A stretch of DNA of 64,000 bases. It comes from Candidatus Gastranaerophilales bacterium (lineage in GTDB: Bacteria; Cyanobacteriota; Vampirovibrionia; Gastranaerophilales; Gastranaerophilaceae). The notes under the pieces are model-generated. The model saw only the letters and a list, made by a program, of their open reading frames with translations. It made no database searches and was not told the DNA's origin. Below are positions 51,686 to 61,067 of this stretch, piece by piece. The translations under genes and the position numbers were made by a program. The DNA lies in NCBI GenBank assembly GCA_944325555.1, contig CALVAN010000002.1:1-64000 (forward strand), read 5' to 3'. Within the stretch, counting starts at the first letter, position 1. Every line of letters starts with the position of its first letter.

Positions 51686-52909
51686 TTAAAAAGCTCTTCT
51701 TGTTGTATTTGCCTGAGCTTTTCTTAAATTTTCTTTTAATCCTTTAGCCAAATCAGCTCTTCCGTTTTTTTCATAGATTTTTGTTATTGATTCCAAAAAC
51801 TTTACGCTATCCAAATCTGAAGGTGTTGATTTAACAGAAGGAGCTTTAGGCGTATGAATTGTTTGCGGTTTAGTAGCAACTGGTGAATCTGTCAACGGCC
51901 TGTTAATAACCGGTTGTGTTTTTATTGGTGCAACCGATTGTCTTACTATATTTCTGTGCTGTGAGGCAGCAGGGGCAGTCTGGGTATGCACTGGTTTGCG
52001 TCTTGGAATACCAGAAATTCCCGTAGGTTCAGCGTTTGTTGTATATGGGTTTTTTTGGCTTTTTTGATAAGCTTTTATACCATAACCTGTATTTATAGGA
52101 TTAACTGCTCCGAGTCCGTCAGGTCTTGTTAAGGACATATTGTCAGCCATTCTGCGGTTTAGTGCAATTTCTCTGTCTATATAATCAGATGATTTTGGCT
52201 TAGCAAGTAATTCACTCAAACTTTGTTGTTTAGGAGCCGCAGATCTTTTCTTAGGTCTAAACATCATTGAAGCAATAATAAAAATTACACCAAGTATTGT
52301 AATCAAATTGATATCGCCTGATGTTGCCTTATTTAAAGCTTTTTTTACAAAACTTTTTGTATTTACAAGCATTTCTCTTGAAACATGCATCTGGGTTAAA
52401 ACTTCATTTACCTGAGGATTTGCTGTTTGATCATCTTGAACTTCGTCATTCAAATTATCCTGATTGTAAACAGGAGTGTAACTTGAAACAGGAGCACTCA
52501 GTTGAATTGATTCATTTGCGGAAGATATCGGAGCAACTGAAGATGTTTGCATTTTTGCAAAAGATATATTGCTGTCAGCTATGCCCTCACCAGTAAATAT
52601 GATTTTTATATCGCCTTTGCCGGCGGGAGCAACCGTAACATTTTCGAGGTTTGTTACGTTGTTATAAACGGTGTTTAAATCAGGAGAAACCTCTACGTCC
52701 TTTAATTGGACAGTCAGCTTGTTATTGTCTGCAGAAACCGTTTTTTTCATTTGCGTGCTTTGATCTGTTTTTAAAACTATTCCGTAGCCGTTATCTTGTG
52801 CATCAATCTGAATTTCAGAAAGAGTATTTGCAAAGCCTGCTGACATGCCAAGCAAAACTGCAAGTCCTGCAATTGACAACTTTGTAGTGAATTTTACGAT
52901 ACCTCTCAT
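51686..52909 (-). CDS. AMIN-domain-like membrane protein
   Basis: The 407-residue protein has a signal peptide or anchor (about 1-28, ending SAGFA). A beta-rich AMIN-like domain (about 30-125, with IVLKTDQSTQMKKTV and LTVQLKDVEV) resembles those in amidase and secretin partners of cyanobacteria. A linker, one membrane helix (about 200-218) and a long Pro/Gln/Thr-rich tail follow. The tail ends in a short helical repeat-like segment (FLESITKIYEKNGRADLAKG). I start at the ATG ending at 52909, with GGGA upstream. A role in envelope or pilus assembly is possible. Confidence 0.65.
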   Translation of the reverse strand: MRGIVKFTTKLSIAGLAVLLGMSAGFANTLSEIQIDAQDNGYGIVLKTDQSTQMKKTVSADNNKLTVQLKDVEVSPDLNTVYNNVTNLENVTVAPAGKGDIKIIFTGEGIADSNISFAKMQTSSVAPISSANESIQLSAPVSSYTPVYNQDNLNDEVQDDQTANPQVNEVLTQMHVSREMLVNTKSFVKKALNKATSGDINLITILGVIFIIASMMFRPKKRSAAPKQQSLSELLAKPKSSDYIDREIALNRRMADNMSLTRPDGLGAVNPINTGYGIKAYQKSQKNPYTTNAEPTGISGIPRRKPVHTQTAPAASQHRNIVRQSVAPIKTQPVINRPLTDSPVATKPQTIHTPKAPSVKSTPSDLDSVKFLESITKIYEKNGRADLAKGLKENLRKAQANTTRRAF

Positions 52910-53008
52910 TATTTCCCAATACTCCCAAGAGTTACTCAACATTGTTTACATATAAATCATACGTATTTGGCATGTTAAAAACATCAATCACAGGGTTTAA
53001 GATTTAAA

Positions 53009-53042
53009 AAAAAGATATTAACCATATGGTTAATATCTTTTT
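53009..53042. terminator. Perfect 34-base palindrome upstream of the AMIN-type gene
   Basis: AAAAAGATATTAACCAT meets its exact complement. It lies between the tmk-like operon end and the AMIN-type gene start, and T-runs on both strands suit an intrinsic terminator. The 349-base gap 52943-53291 holds only this, repeat copy 2 and short hairpins. Confidence 0.7.
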
Positions 53043-53054
53043 CTTTAAACTAAA

Positions 53055-53112
53055 ATCTAATTTAGTGTCGCAGTTGCTGCCGGCTGACCGCAGCCAGCAC
53101 CTGCTCACCTTT
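53055..53112. repeat. Dispersed intergenic repeat, copy 2
   Basis: This copy matches 11395-11452 at 57 of 58 bases. After about 55 further bases a sequence like that following copy 1 (CAATGTGTTACTC) appears, as if copy 2 carries an insertion. Short hairpins follow, such as CTTAAC-TTC-GTTAAG. Confidence 0.75.
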
Positions 53113-53291
53113 GCCTTCTTTTTCCAAAATCTTTGATTTTGTGAAAAATGGCTTCACTATGTGAACAATGTGTTACTCGCCTACACTTAACTTCGTTAAG
53201 TTTCGGTGACAGGCTCACAAGTATCGCTTACGCTCTACTGTTCGCTTTGTCAAAAAATTATGAGTTGGAATATATATTTGTGATGGTTTGT

Positions 53292-53963
53292 TTATTCAAG
53301 TTTACCGGACTCGAGCAGCTTTTCAACGTGCTCAATCATAATATTGTGAATATTTTCGACAGGCAATGTACCATCAATGCTTACAAAGTTATATATTGGT
53401 TTCATTTTATTATACTGTTCCAAGCATTTTGCCTGATAGATTTTAAAGCTTTCGTAAAAATCAGTGCTCAATCCGATATCACGCCCTGACTCCCAATAAT
53501 CAAGCCCTGTTGTGCCAATGACACGTTTAAGCAGGATATCAATAGGCATATCAAGGTAAAATACCAAATCAGGTTCGGGAGCGTAGTCATAAAGCTTTTT
53601 GACCCATTCAAAATCAAGGCCTCTTACTACGTCACGGGCAAATGCCGTATAAGTATATCTGTCCAGTAAAACGACGAACCCTGCGTCCAATGCGGGAATA
53701 ATGGTATTTTCGAGTCTGTCGGCAAAATCCGCTGCATACAAAAGGCTGAAGGTTGTGGCGTTTAAGAGGTTTCTGTCTTTTGCGTCGTCTATAACGTTGG
53801 CTATAAGCCGGCTTGTTTTCCATTCCGACACCATACATCCGTAGCTTTTGTCTTCTATCCATCTGCGCAAAAGCTCTATCTGAGTCGATTTGCCCGACCC
53901 GTCCGTACCTTCTATAACTATCAAAAGACCTTTATGGTTATGAGGATTGCGATTGTTTTCCAT
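53292..53963 (-). CDS. Thymidylate-kinase-like protein, paralog B
   Basis: The 223-residue P-loop kinase has EGTDGSGKSTQIELL (near 18-32), LLDRYTYTAFARD with the family DRY motif, and a lid region. The usual substrate loop TREPGG is replaced by SEWKTS, so dTMP may not be the substrate. It shares about the same plan as its neighbour, with an overlap of one base between the two genes. It is the last gene of the operon and is followed by the intergenic repeat. Confidence 0.75.
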   Translation of the reverse strand: MENNRNPHNHKGLLIVIEGTDGSGKSTQIELLRRWIEDKSYGCMVSEWKTSRLIANVIDDAKDRNLLNATTFSLLYAADFADRLENTIIPALDAGFVVLLDRYTYTAFARDVVRGLDFEWVKKLYDYAPEPDLVFYLDMPIDILLKRVIGTTGLDYWESGRDIGLSTDFYESFKIYQAKCLEQYNKMKPIYNFVSIDGTLPVENIHNIMIEHVEKLLESGKLE

Positions 53964-54634
53964 TAGATTTCAATTCCTTTTTGTTTTAACAGTTCCGTCA
54001 CATATTGTCTTAACAGCACCTGTTTTGAGTGGATTGTGTTATTTGCATCGATTCTGACAAGCCCGAATTCGTCAACCATTGCAGAGTACTCTTCATTAAC
54101 CCTGTTTTGGAAAATTACGTAGCTTTTATACGGGTTGTTGCTGAGTTTTAAGTCCATACCCGCTTCATAAAAAGACGGGGCACGGTTTGAGCAAATTCTC
54201 TCAAGCGAAATCTCCGCAGATATATTGTAATAAAGCGCCAAATCAGGCTGCACTGCAAAGCCGTACAAATTGCGCACCCAATCCCTGTCAACGCCCCTTG
54301 CCACATCACGTGCAAAGGCAGTGTACACATATCTGTCTGCGAGGACTATAAATCCGGCTTTCATTGCAGGAATAATAATCTGTTCAAGTCTGTCCGCAAA
54401 ATCAACAGCGTGCAAAAGGCTGAAGGTACGGGGGCTTAACAGATTTTTTTTCTTTGCCTTTTTGGTTGTTTGAGAGATCAAATCGGACGAATTCCATTCC
54501 GTAAAAATAACATCCAGATTTTTTGCTTTCAACCAGTCCCTCAATATTGCCAGCTGGGTGGATTTGCCCGAGCCGTCTATGCCTTCAACACATATCAAAG
54601 TACCGGGAAGCCCGTGCGGTTTTGATAACCTCAT
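53963..54634 (-). CDS. Thymidylate-kinase-like protein, paralog A
   Basis: The 223-residue P-loop kinase has EGIDGSGKSTQLAIL, VLADRYVYTAFARDVARG and a TEWNSS loop in the place of TREPGG. Thymidylate kinases phosphorylate dTMP; the altered loop leaves substrate open. One copy may supply the essential dTMP kinase function and the other a special role. It overlaps the paralog by one base and follows the GT-C-like genes by 54 bases, so all four may be co-transcribed. Confidence 0.75.
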   Translation of the reverse strand: MRLSKPHGLPGTLICVEGIDGSGKSTQLAILRDWLKAKNLDVIFTEWNSSDLISQTTKKAKKKNLLSPRTFSLLHAVDFADRLEQIIIPAMKAGFIVLADRYVYTAFARDVARGVDRDWVRNLYGFAVQPDLALYYNISAEISLERICSNRAPSFYEAGMDLKLSNNPYKSYVIFQNRVNEEYSAMVDEFGLVRIDANNTIHSKQVLLRQYVTELLKQKGIEI

Positions 54635-54688
54635 TTATATTGCCTTTCTTTGTATAAAACCTTTTAGAACGCTTTATAAACTACTATA

Positions 54689-56359
54689 TCATATTTTTTT
54701 AAATATTAAAATCAGATTGTCCGCTTTTATTGTTTGTACAAGTTTGTAGTTTTTGCTCACAAATCCGCATATCTTATACCCCCAGCCGTTGCATATAAAG
54801 GCTTTATCATTCGGAGAAGTCAGTATAACAAACATTTCCGGCTTAACTTTTTCAAAATGTCTGACTACATTGTCTTCACCATACAGGTTAAGCAAAGACG
54901 GGATAAGGTAGTTGTATTTATCGGCTTTTCTGCCTGAAAGAAAGTTCAGCAGCAATCCCTCCTGCAAAACAACAACGGTATCTTGCGGTTCAGTCATTTT
55001 ATCAACAGTTTCAAGCATCGTATTAAACACTTTTGCGGAAATTTCATCCTTATACACGGTGCCGTAGGGTGTAGAGATTTTGGTGTTTAAATAAGTCAAT
55101 ATCCTTATATTTGAAACAAAAGCCACACTGCTCATTAGGACAAGAAAAAACACAACAGTTTTAACAAATGTTTCTTTTGCCTTTTGAAAATAAACTTCGT
55201 TCAAAACCAATATCAACGCCAAAAGCAGCAAGGGTAAAAAGTAACGTCCGTACTGATTTATCTGCACGAAAAAGAAAGATTTTATCCCTACGGCAAGAGA
55301 AAACAAGCACAGAAAAAATACCGGCAAATTTTTACAAAGCTCTTTTATTTTCAGTGCAGCCAAAACAAAAAGCACCATTGCCACTGAATAAAAAACAAAA
55401 TTTATCAACACCTGAGAATATAAAATACCAAGCGCTAAGCAGACAATAAGCAAAACAGCATATAACGCAGCCGTTTTGTTTTTATTGTTTTTACAAACAG
55501 TTTCAATGCCTTTATTCAACCAATAAAGCAGAGAAAGAAGGACAAATGAAAATGCAAACGACTTTAGTGCAATCAAAAAATAATCGAACGAAAAATAAAA
55601 GGTTCCGTTGTAATACGCCTTCATATCCGCAGAATTTGCAAATTTGAACCAAATATCAAGGTATCCGATAAGTTCCGAAAAGCTCAAGCCCTGCAACAAC
55701 AATACCGAAATACACAAAATAGGCATAACCATAAAGCACGCTGCCGATTTTAAAACCTTTAAAAAATTTGTACGTTTTATAATTAAAAAGACAAAAACAA
55801 CAAAAAACGGGAGCACAAATTCGTATTTGTTTGAGGCGGCGAGTCCGCACAAAAACGAGGACAGATACAATAATATATTTTTATCCGATTTTAAGTATTT
55901 TACAAAAAACACCGCAGCAAAAATTATTGCACAAAGTCCATACACCATTCCGTAAGAATACGGTGTTACAAAGTTCATCACGTCAGGGTTAAAACAGCAA
56001 AAATACAAGACAAAGCACGTTATTGCAACAGCGGGCAGTTTTTGTAAAAATTCCCTGCACAATGCATACAATCCGCATAATAACAAATATGCGTTAACAG
56101 CGCCAACTGCGGTAAAAACTTTTATCGACGCTCCGAACAACTTTACGATTGCCGCATTAAACAGATACGCAAAAGGTCCGAACAATGCTAGCACATCTTT
56201 GTACAAAACTCCGCCCCGTGCAATCGCTTTCGGAATATACATTTCTTTGCCGAAATCAATATACAGGTCAACCATTTTGTATTTAAAAAGCAAAATATTT
56301 ATCAAAAACAGAATCAACAAAATTAAAAGCTGTTTAAATTCTTTTTTAACAAATTCCAT
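54689..56359 (-). CDS. GT-C-like multi-pass membrane protein, paralog B
   Basis: The 556-residue protein has about 11-13 membrane helices and a C-terminal soluble part. Early loop motif IDFGKE, then VTPYSYGMVYGL, KYEF and YGRYFLPLL match its upstream neighbour. The layout recalls GT-C glycosyltransferases that use lipid-linked sugars, with the acidic residue in the first extracytoplasmic loop. The specific acceptor is unknown. It starts one base after the paralog's stop, so the pair is coupled. Confidence 0.65.
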   Translation of the reverse strand: MEFVKKEFKQLLILLILFLINILLFKYKMVDLYIDFGKEMYIPKAIARGGVLYKDVLALFGPFAYLFNAAIVKLFGASIKVFTAVGAVNAYLLLCGLYALCREFLQKLPAVAITCFVLYFCCFNPDVMNFVTPYSYGMVYGLCAIIFAAVFFVKYLKSDKNILLYLSSFLCGLAASNKYEFVLPFFVVFVFLIIKRTNFLKVLKSAACFMVMPILCISVLLLQGLSFSELIGYLDIWFKFANSADMKAYYNGTFYFSFDYFLIALKSFAFSFVLLSLLYWLNKGIETVCKNNKNKTAALYAVLLIVCLALGILYSQVLINFVFYSVAMVLFVLAALKIKELCKNLPVFFLCLFSLAVGIKSFFFVQINQYGRYFLPLLLLALILVLNEVYFQKAKETFVKTVVFFLVLMSSVAFVSNIRILTYLNTKISTPYGTVYKDEISAKVFNTMLETVDKMTEPQDTVVVLQEGLLLNFLSGRKADKYNYLIPSLLNLYGEDNVVRHFEKVKPEMFVILTSPNDKAFICNGWGYKICGFVSKNYKLVQTIKADNLILIFKKI

Positions 56360-56360
56360 T

Positions 56361-58025
56361 TTATTTCTTCCTCATTATATAAACATTTCCGCTTCCGATG
56401 ATTTGTTTTTCCTTTACATATTCGGAAAACACCCACTTGCAAACCGTCTTGCCATAAGATTCGCAATACGAATTTTCATCAGCTCCGTCATAAATCACTA
56501 TAAAATCGGGTTTGTATTTTTCATAAGCTTTTATAATTCGTTCACTACCGTAAGCCCCTGCAATTGCTTCATCGTAATGGCTGTATAGCGGTATTGAATC
56601 TCTGTTTGTTAAAAAATTCATTAGCGGAGCCTGCCCCAGAACAACAAGTTTCTGATGCTCGTCCGTATTATTGTTAATATACTCAACAATCGGTTTAAGC
56701 TCGTTTTCTTCAGCCCTTGTCAAAGCAATACTTCCGTATTGAGTTGTCAGTTTTTTCTCCTTTAAAACAACTCCGACCAGATTCAGCCTGAATGCCGAAA
56801 AGCTTAAAAATATCAGTATTGCGCAAAAAGCTTTTTCAAAAACCTGAGCAGTTTCTTGTTGTGTAAAATAGAATCTTTTTAAAACAACAAACAAAGCAAC
56901 AACCAGCAGCGGCAAAAAATAGCGTCCGTAAAAATTTGCAGACAAAAACCAGAAGGATTTTAAGCTTACAACAAGCGCAGCCCCCGTCAGGAAAAAAACA
57001 TCTTTATTGTTTTTTAATTCATTTATTTTAAATAATGCCAAAATCAATACCGCATAAGTTAAAAAGCCGAAAAAGCCATAGGCAAAATATTCCGTAAGCG
57101 GAAAATAAAAAATCACGGCAAGAATCAATACAAGCCACAACGCACGTCTTGAAAATTTAACTATGGAATTATTGTTTTCATAAAGTTTATACATTAGTGC
57201 AAACAAAATGCCTGCTGCCAAAAATGTTTTCAAAGATGATATTAAAGAAGCTTTATTAAGATAGCACGTTATTGCATAAACCTGTTTTAAATAAGGTTGA
57301 TGCAAAAAGTCTTTTAACAGCAACAAATACGCTGATATATCAGCAAAATTGAGCCCCTGAAAAAGCAAAACAACACCGCATAGCAAAGGAACAAATATAA
57401 AAGCTGCTGTGGAAAGTAAAAATGCTTTAAAATCACATTTTTTCACAAAGAAAAAGGCAAATAGAAACAAACCGTATAAGCAAAACTCATATTTACACGA
57501 AGCGCTCAATCCGCCAAATAAAAATGCAGCATACAAAAAGATTTTTTTATCGGTTTGCAAAAATTTAAGATACAGCAATACGGAAACCAAACACGCCCCG
57601 AGTCCGTAAACAACTGCGTAAGAATAGGGGGTTAAAAAATTCATAAGCCCTGCATAAAAGCAGCAGTAATACATTACAAAAATCGTCAACACGGTCGAAG
57701 GTATAGTGCTTAAAAATTTGCGGCTTATAAAATAAATACAGCTTAAAATAACCGTACAATTTATTGCGCCGAGAAAATAGAAGGTACTTATGTTAACGGG
57801 AGCAAACTTCAGGACAAAGGCGTTAAATAAATACGAAAACGGGCACACAAAGGTATTAAAAATATCTTTGTACAAAACCGCACCTTGCGACACCATTTTG
57901 GAGAACAGCAATTCCCTGCCGAAATCCGTATGGATGTTAATCATTTTGCCGTTGAAAATAAATATATTTATTAAAAACAAAACGGCAATTACAAAAAAAG
58001 GTTTGTATGTTTTTAGTTTTTCCAT
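56361..58025 (-). CDS. GT-C-like multi-pass membrane protein, paralog A
   Basis: The 554-residue protein has the same plan as the following gene: DFGREL in the first loop, LTPYSYAVVYGL, CKYEF, YGRYFLPLLV, and a soluble C-terminal segment with MNFLTNRDSIPLYSH. Tandem duplication is clear. A glycosyltransferase of the PMT/ArnT class is the best guess, acting on the outer face of the cytoplasmic membrane. I cannot identify the sugar or acceptor. Confidence 0.65.
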   Translation of the reverse strand: MEKLKTYKPFFVIAVLFLINIFIFNGKMINIHTDFGRELLFSKMVSQGAVLYKDIFNTFVCPFSYLFNAFVLKFAPVNISTFYFLGAINCTVILSCIYFISRKFLSTIPSTVLTIFVMYYCCFYAGLMNFLTPYSYAVVYGLGACLVSVLLYLKFLQTDKKIFLYAAFLFGGLSASCKYEFCLYGLFLFAFFFVKKCDFKAFLLSTAAFIFVPLLCGVVLLFQGLNFADISAYLLLLKDFLHQPYLKQVYAITCYLNKASLISSLKTFLAAGILFALMYKLYENNNSIVKFSRRALWLVLILAVIFYFPLTEYFAYGFFGFLTYAVLILALFKINELKNNKDVFFLTGAALVVSLKSFWFLSANFYGRYFLPLLVVALFVVLKRFYFTQQETAQVFEKAFCAILIFLSFSAFRLNLVGVVLKEKKLTTQYGSIALTRAEENELKPIVEYINNNTDEHQKLVVLGQAPLMNFLTNRDSIPLYSHYDEAIAGAYGSERIIKAYEKYKPDFIVIYDGADENSYCESYGKTVCKWVFSEYVKEKQIIGSGNVYIMRKK

Positions 58026-58092
58026 AGGTTTAATTTTAACAGCAGCTTATAAATGTTGCAAAGAGGAATAACAACTTTGGGGTAATGTAATG

Positions 58093-58112
58093 ATATTGCT
58101 TGTAAGCAATAT
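58093..58112. terminator. Palindrome downstream of the histidine kinase gene
   Basis: ATATTGCTT-GT-AAGCAATAT is a nine-base inverted repeat just beyond the kinase stop at 58128. It may end that transcript; no long T-run is seen. Confidence 0.4.
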
Positions 58113-58127
58113 ATCTTGTCCCGAAAA

Positions 58128-59129
58128 TTATTCTATAGGCAGTTTAATCATAAATGTTGTATAAGGTATATTTTGTGAATCAGTTTCTACAATAATTTCC
58201 CCGTTATGAGCTTTTACAATACGGTTAGACAGGTATAAGCCCAGGCCGGTGCCGACTTTGCGGAATTTTTTTGCGGTTGTGTAATATTTGTCAAAAACAT
58301 GGTCTATTTCTTCACGTTTTATACTTTTTCCGTAATTCGTTATTTTGATATAAATATTTTTGTCATCATTACACAATGCAACATCCACTTTGGAATGAGG
58401 TTCGCTAAAAGAGAGTGCATTTAGAATAAGGTTTTTTAAAACCCTTTTGATGTAAAACTCATCAAGATTAACTCTGTTAAAAAATTCGCTCCAATAGTTT
58501 ATTGCAATGGAATCCGTATCGCCAATGGGGCGCATTTGCTCGATAGTCTCTTCTATAAGTCGGTTTACATCCTGTTCTTCTTTATGCAGTTCAATTTTTG
58601 TTTCATTAAGTTTATATGTTTCCAAAATAATTTCCACAAGCTCAACAAGCTCATTATTGGAACTTGTTAAATAGCCGATGGCTTCTTTCTGACGTTCGTT
58701 AAGTTCTCCAAAACGATTGTTAAGTAAAAAACCAAGCATATTTTTTTCTGCAAGAATAGGAACTTTTAAGTCATGTGTTAAAGTAGCAACAAAATCTTCT
58801 TTAAGTTCTTCAACCTCTGTTAAAACGTCAATTTTTTTGTTTAACTCAGATTGATATTCCTTAATCATATTTTCTCTATCAACAATTGCTTCAATCATTG
58901 AATCAACACTTTGAGAAAGATTTGGAAGTATTGAGAAGGTTTCTTTGGGGATTCTTTCGTACAAATTTCCGTATCGCACGGAGTTTATGGTTTTTGTTAC
59001 ACTTCTTATTGTCTTTTTATGATTTCTAAATGTTTGTTTTAATTTTTTGTATTGCAAATACAAAGAAACAAGCCAAACAGTAAGACCTGCACAAACAATA
59101 GTTAATAAAATGATAACAAGATTTTGCAC
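58128..59129 (-). CDS. Membrane sensor histidine kinase
   Basis: The 333-residue kinase has one N-terminal membrane helix (about 3-25), a linker with coiled coil (30-110), the H-box ATLTHDLKVPI with H119, and a HATPase domain with the N-box NLILNALSF and GTGLGLYLSNRIV. There is no periplasmic sensor domain, so it may sense the membrane or interact with another protein. The cognate response regulator is not in the window. It starts 14 bases after the sigma factor gene stop. Confidence 0.9.
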   Translation of the reverse strand: MQNLVIILLTIVCAGLTVWLVSLYLQYKKLKQTFRNHKKTIRSVTKTINSVRYGNLYERIPKETFSILPNLSQSVDSMIEAIVDRENMIKEYQSELNKKIDVLTEVEELKEDFVATLTHDLKVPILAEKNMLGFLLNNRFGELNERQKEAIGYLTSSNNELVELVEIILETYKLNETKIELHKEEQDVNRLIEETIEQMRPIGDTDSIAINYWSEFFNRVNLDEFYIKRVLKNLILNALSFSEPHSKVDVALCNDDKNIYIKITNYGKSIKREEIDHVFDKYYTTAKKFRKVGTGLGLYLSNRIVKAHNGEIIVETDSQNIPYTTFMIKLPIE

Positions 59130-59143
59130 CGTATAAGACCTGA

Positions 59144-59812
59144 TTAATAACCGTAATGTTCGTGCGCAACAAGATATTCTCTTACGTGATTAAGAGCTGC
59201 CTGAACAATTCTTGTAATACGTGAGGAAGATAACCCTACCTGCTCTGCAATTTCTTTAACCTGCATGTTTCTGTAAAATCTGTATTCTACAACAAGCCTG
59301 TCTTTTTGCGGCAGAGTAGCAATAGCTTCTCTTATAGCTTTACCAAGCTCGCTGATTTCAGCTTTTTCATCAGGAAGAGCATGTGGATCTTTGATAAAGT
59401 CAAACGGGGAATCGTTATCTGATGATGCGGCAGCTATTGAGTCAATAGAAAGAATTGTTTCATAAATAGCTTCTCGTACTTTTCCCGGTGAAACATCCAG
59501 TGCGTCATCAGTTCCTGCTGCTTCAGCTGTTTCTGCATCAGTCTTGTGTTTTAATGTGTACCATTTATATCTGTTTCTGAGCTCATTTCTTATTGCCCAT
59601 CTAACAGCCGTAGAAATATAAGAGGTATTGTATTTCTCAAGCTGTTCGGGTGTTTTATTTTTAATCATTGCCTGAACAGCAATAATACCAATGGAAACAA
59701 GTTCTTCGTAATCCACCATGTGCGAAGGTATGCGCCTGTGCTCAACCTTGGCTACTTTTTCCACTATTGAAATGTACTCTTTAATTTTATTTTGAGAAGC
59801 GTTATTAATCAT
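59144..59812 (-). CDS. Sigma-70 family factor (FliA-like), paralog 2
   Basis: The 222-residue factor shows region 2 (YISTAVRWAIRNELRNRYKWY-type block, near 70-92) and region 4 with VKEIAEQVGLSSSRITRIVQ. The gene starts two bases after flhB, so it is probably co-expressed with a flagellar-type export gene, supporting a FliA-like role. No FliA-type promoter was noticed in this window. A paralog lies at 45124-45780. Confidence 0.88.
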   Translation of the reverse strand: MINNASQNKIKEYISIVEKVAKVEHRRIPSHMVDYEELVSIGIIAVQAMIKNKTPEQLEKYNTSYISTAVRWAIRNELRNRYKWYTLKHKTDAETAEAAGTDDALDVSPGKVREAIYETILSIDSIAAASSDNDSPFDFIKDPHALPDEKAEISELGKAIREAIATLPQKDRLVVEYRFYRNMQVKEIAEQVGLSSSRITRIVQAALNHVREYLVAHEHYGY

Positions 59813-59814
59813 GA

Positions 59815-60921
59815 TTATCTTCTGTCACTTCTATCACTCATCTTAGTATTTATATTACTAGGTTTTTTAGAATTTCGCAAATTATATACAAATAATAAGA
59901 TTTCTGCCACGGCTTTATACAAATCAGGCGGGATTTCTCTGTTAACATCAACCAGTCTGAAAAGTGCACGTGCCACCGGCGGGTTTTCAACAACCGGCAC
60001 GCCGTGTTCTCTTGCTATTTCTATAATCTTTTTGGCGAAAAGCTCGGTACCTTTTGCCACAAGTTTGGGGGATTCCATTGTTTCCTGATCATATTTTAAT
60101 GCGCAGGCAACATGGGTTGGGTTTGTAACAACAAAATCCGCATCCGGAACTGCATCCATCATCCCCTGCTGCATCATCTGCTGGCGGCGCTGGCGCAGTG
60201 CAGCTTTAACGTTCGGGTCACCTTCGGTGTTTTTATATTCGTCTTTTACTTCTTTAAAAGACATCTTTTGATCTTGTAAAAACTTCCATCTCGTCATACC
60301 GTAATCGGCTGCTGATATAATAAGGAATGCAATGCTGGCTTTTATAACAAAGTCCATAATCAAAGCACCGAATTCTTGCATAACTGCAAAATGGTTGTCC
60401 ATTGCAGCCAGACCCAATATTACCTCAAAATGCGAGCTGTAAACAGACCATCCGACATAGCCTAAAATAACAACCTTAATAATGTTTTTTACAAGCTCAA
60501 ACAGCGTTTTTACGGACATTAAGTTTTTGAAATATTTTGTGGGGTTTAGCTTGTCGAGCTTTGGTGCAAGAGGTGTAGTAGTAAATAACGGACCCACCTG
60601 AATAAAATCACCGATAATTGCAATAAACATTGCCAGAGCAAGTATCGGACCGATAATTAAAATTGTCGGGACAAGTGTTATAAACAAAAGATATGGCATA
60701 CCTATTGCTTCTAAATGCTGGTTAGGTATTTGCTCGTAACACAATACAAAAAGTCGGGAAATTTGGTCAAATATAAACGGAGCCAGTTTTGCTATGGCAA
60801 AAAACATAACTATCATCGCAATAGCAGTTGAAAAATCTTTGGACTTTACAACCTGGCCTTCTTTTCTTGCTTTTTCCAGTTTTTGGTGAGATGCCTCAAA
60901 CTGCTTATCTTCATCACCCAT
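59815..60921 (-). CDS. flhB: Flagellar/type III export switch protein FlhB
   Basis: The 368-residue protein has four membrane helices (between about 30 and 205) and a cytoplasmic domain with the self-cleaving NPTH at 267-270. The N-terminus QFEASHQKLEKARKEGQV is typical of FlhB. The cleaved domain controls which substrates enter the export apparatus. It could belong to a flagellum or a non-flagellar type III system; no hook, rod or other flagellar gene is in the window. It is the first gene of a flhB-sigma-kinase group. Confidence 0.92.
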   Translation of the reverse strand: MGDEDKQFEASHQKLEKARKEGQVVKSKDFSTAIAMIVMFFAIAKLAPFIFDQISRLFVLCYEQIPNQHLEAIGMPYLLFITLVPTILIIGPILALAMFIAIIGDFIQVGPLFTTTPLAPKLDKLNPTKYFKNLMSVKTLFELVKNIIKVVILGYVGWSVYSSHFEVILGLAAMDNHFAVMQEFGALIMDFVIKASIAFLIISAADYGMTRWKFLQDQKMSFKEVKDEYKNTEGDPNVKAALRQRRQQMMQQGMMDAVPDADFVVTNPTHVACALKYDQETMESPKLVAKGTELFAKKIIEIAREHGVPVVENPPVARALFRLVDVNREIPPDLYKAVAEILLFVYNLRNSKKPSNINTKMSDRSDRR

Positions 60922-61067
60922 GGGGAAGGGATCCTAACTTTTTGCTCTATCCTTACTCAACTTTATAAACATATTATCATAAAATATAATAATTAATTCA
61001 GTAATCGTCAATTTTTTTTAATGCTTTTTCTTATGCGCTGAATACGCAGAAGTTACGCAAAATACGG

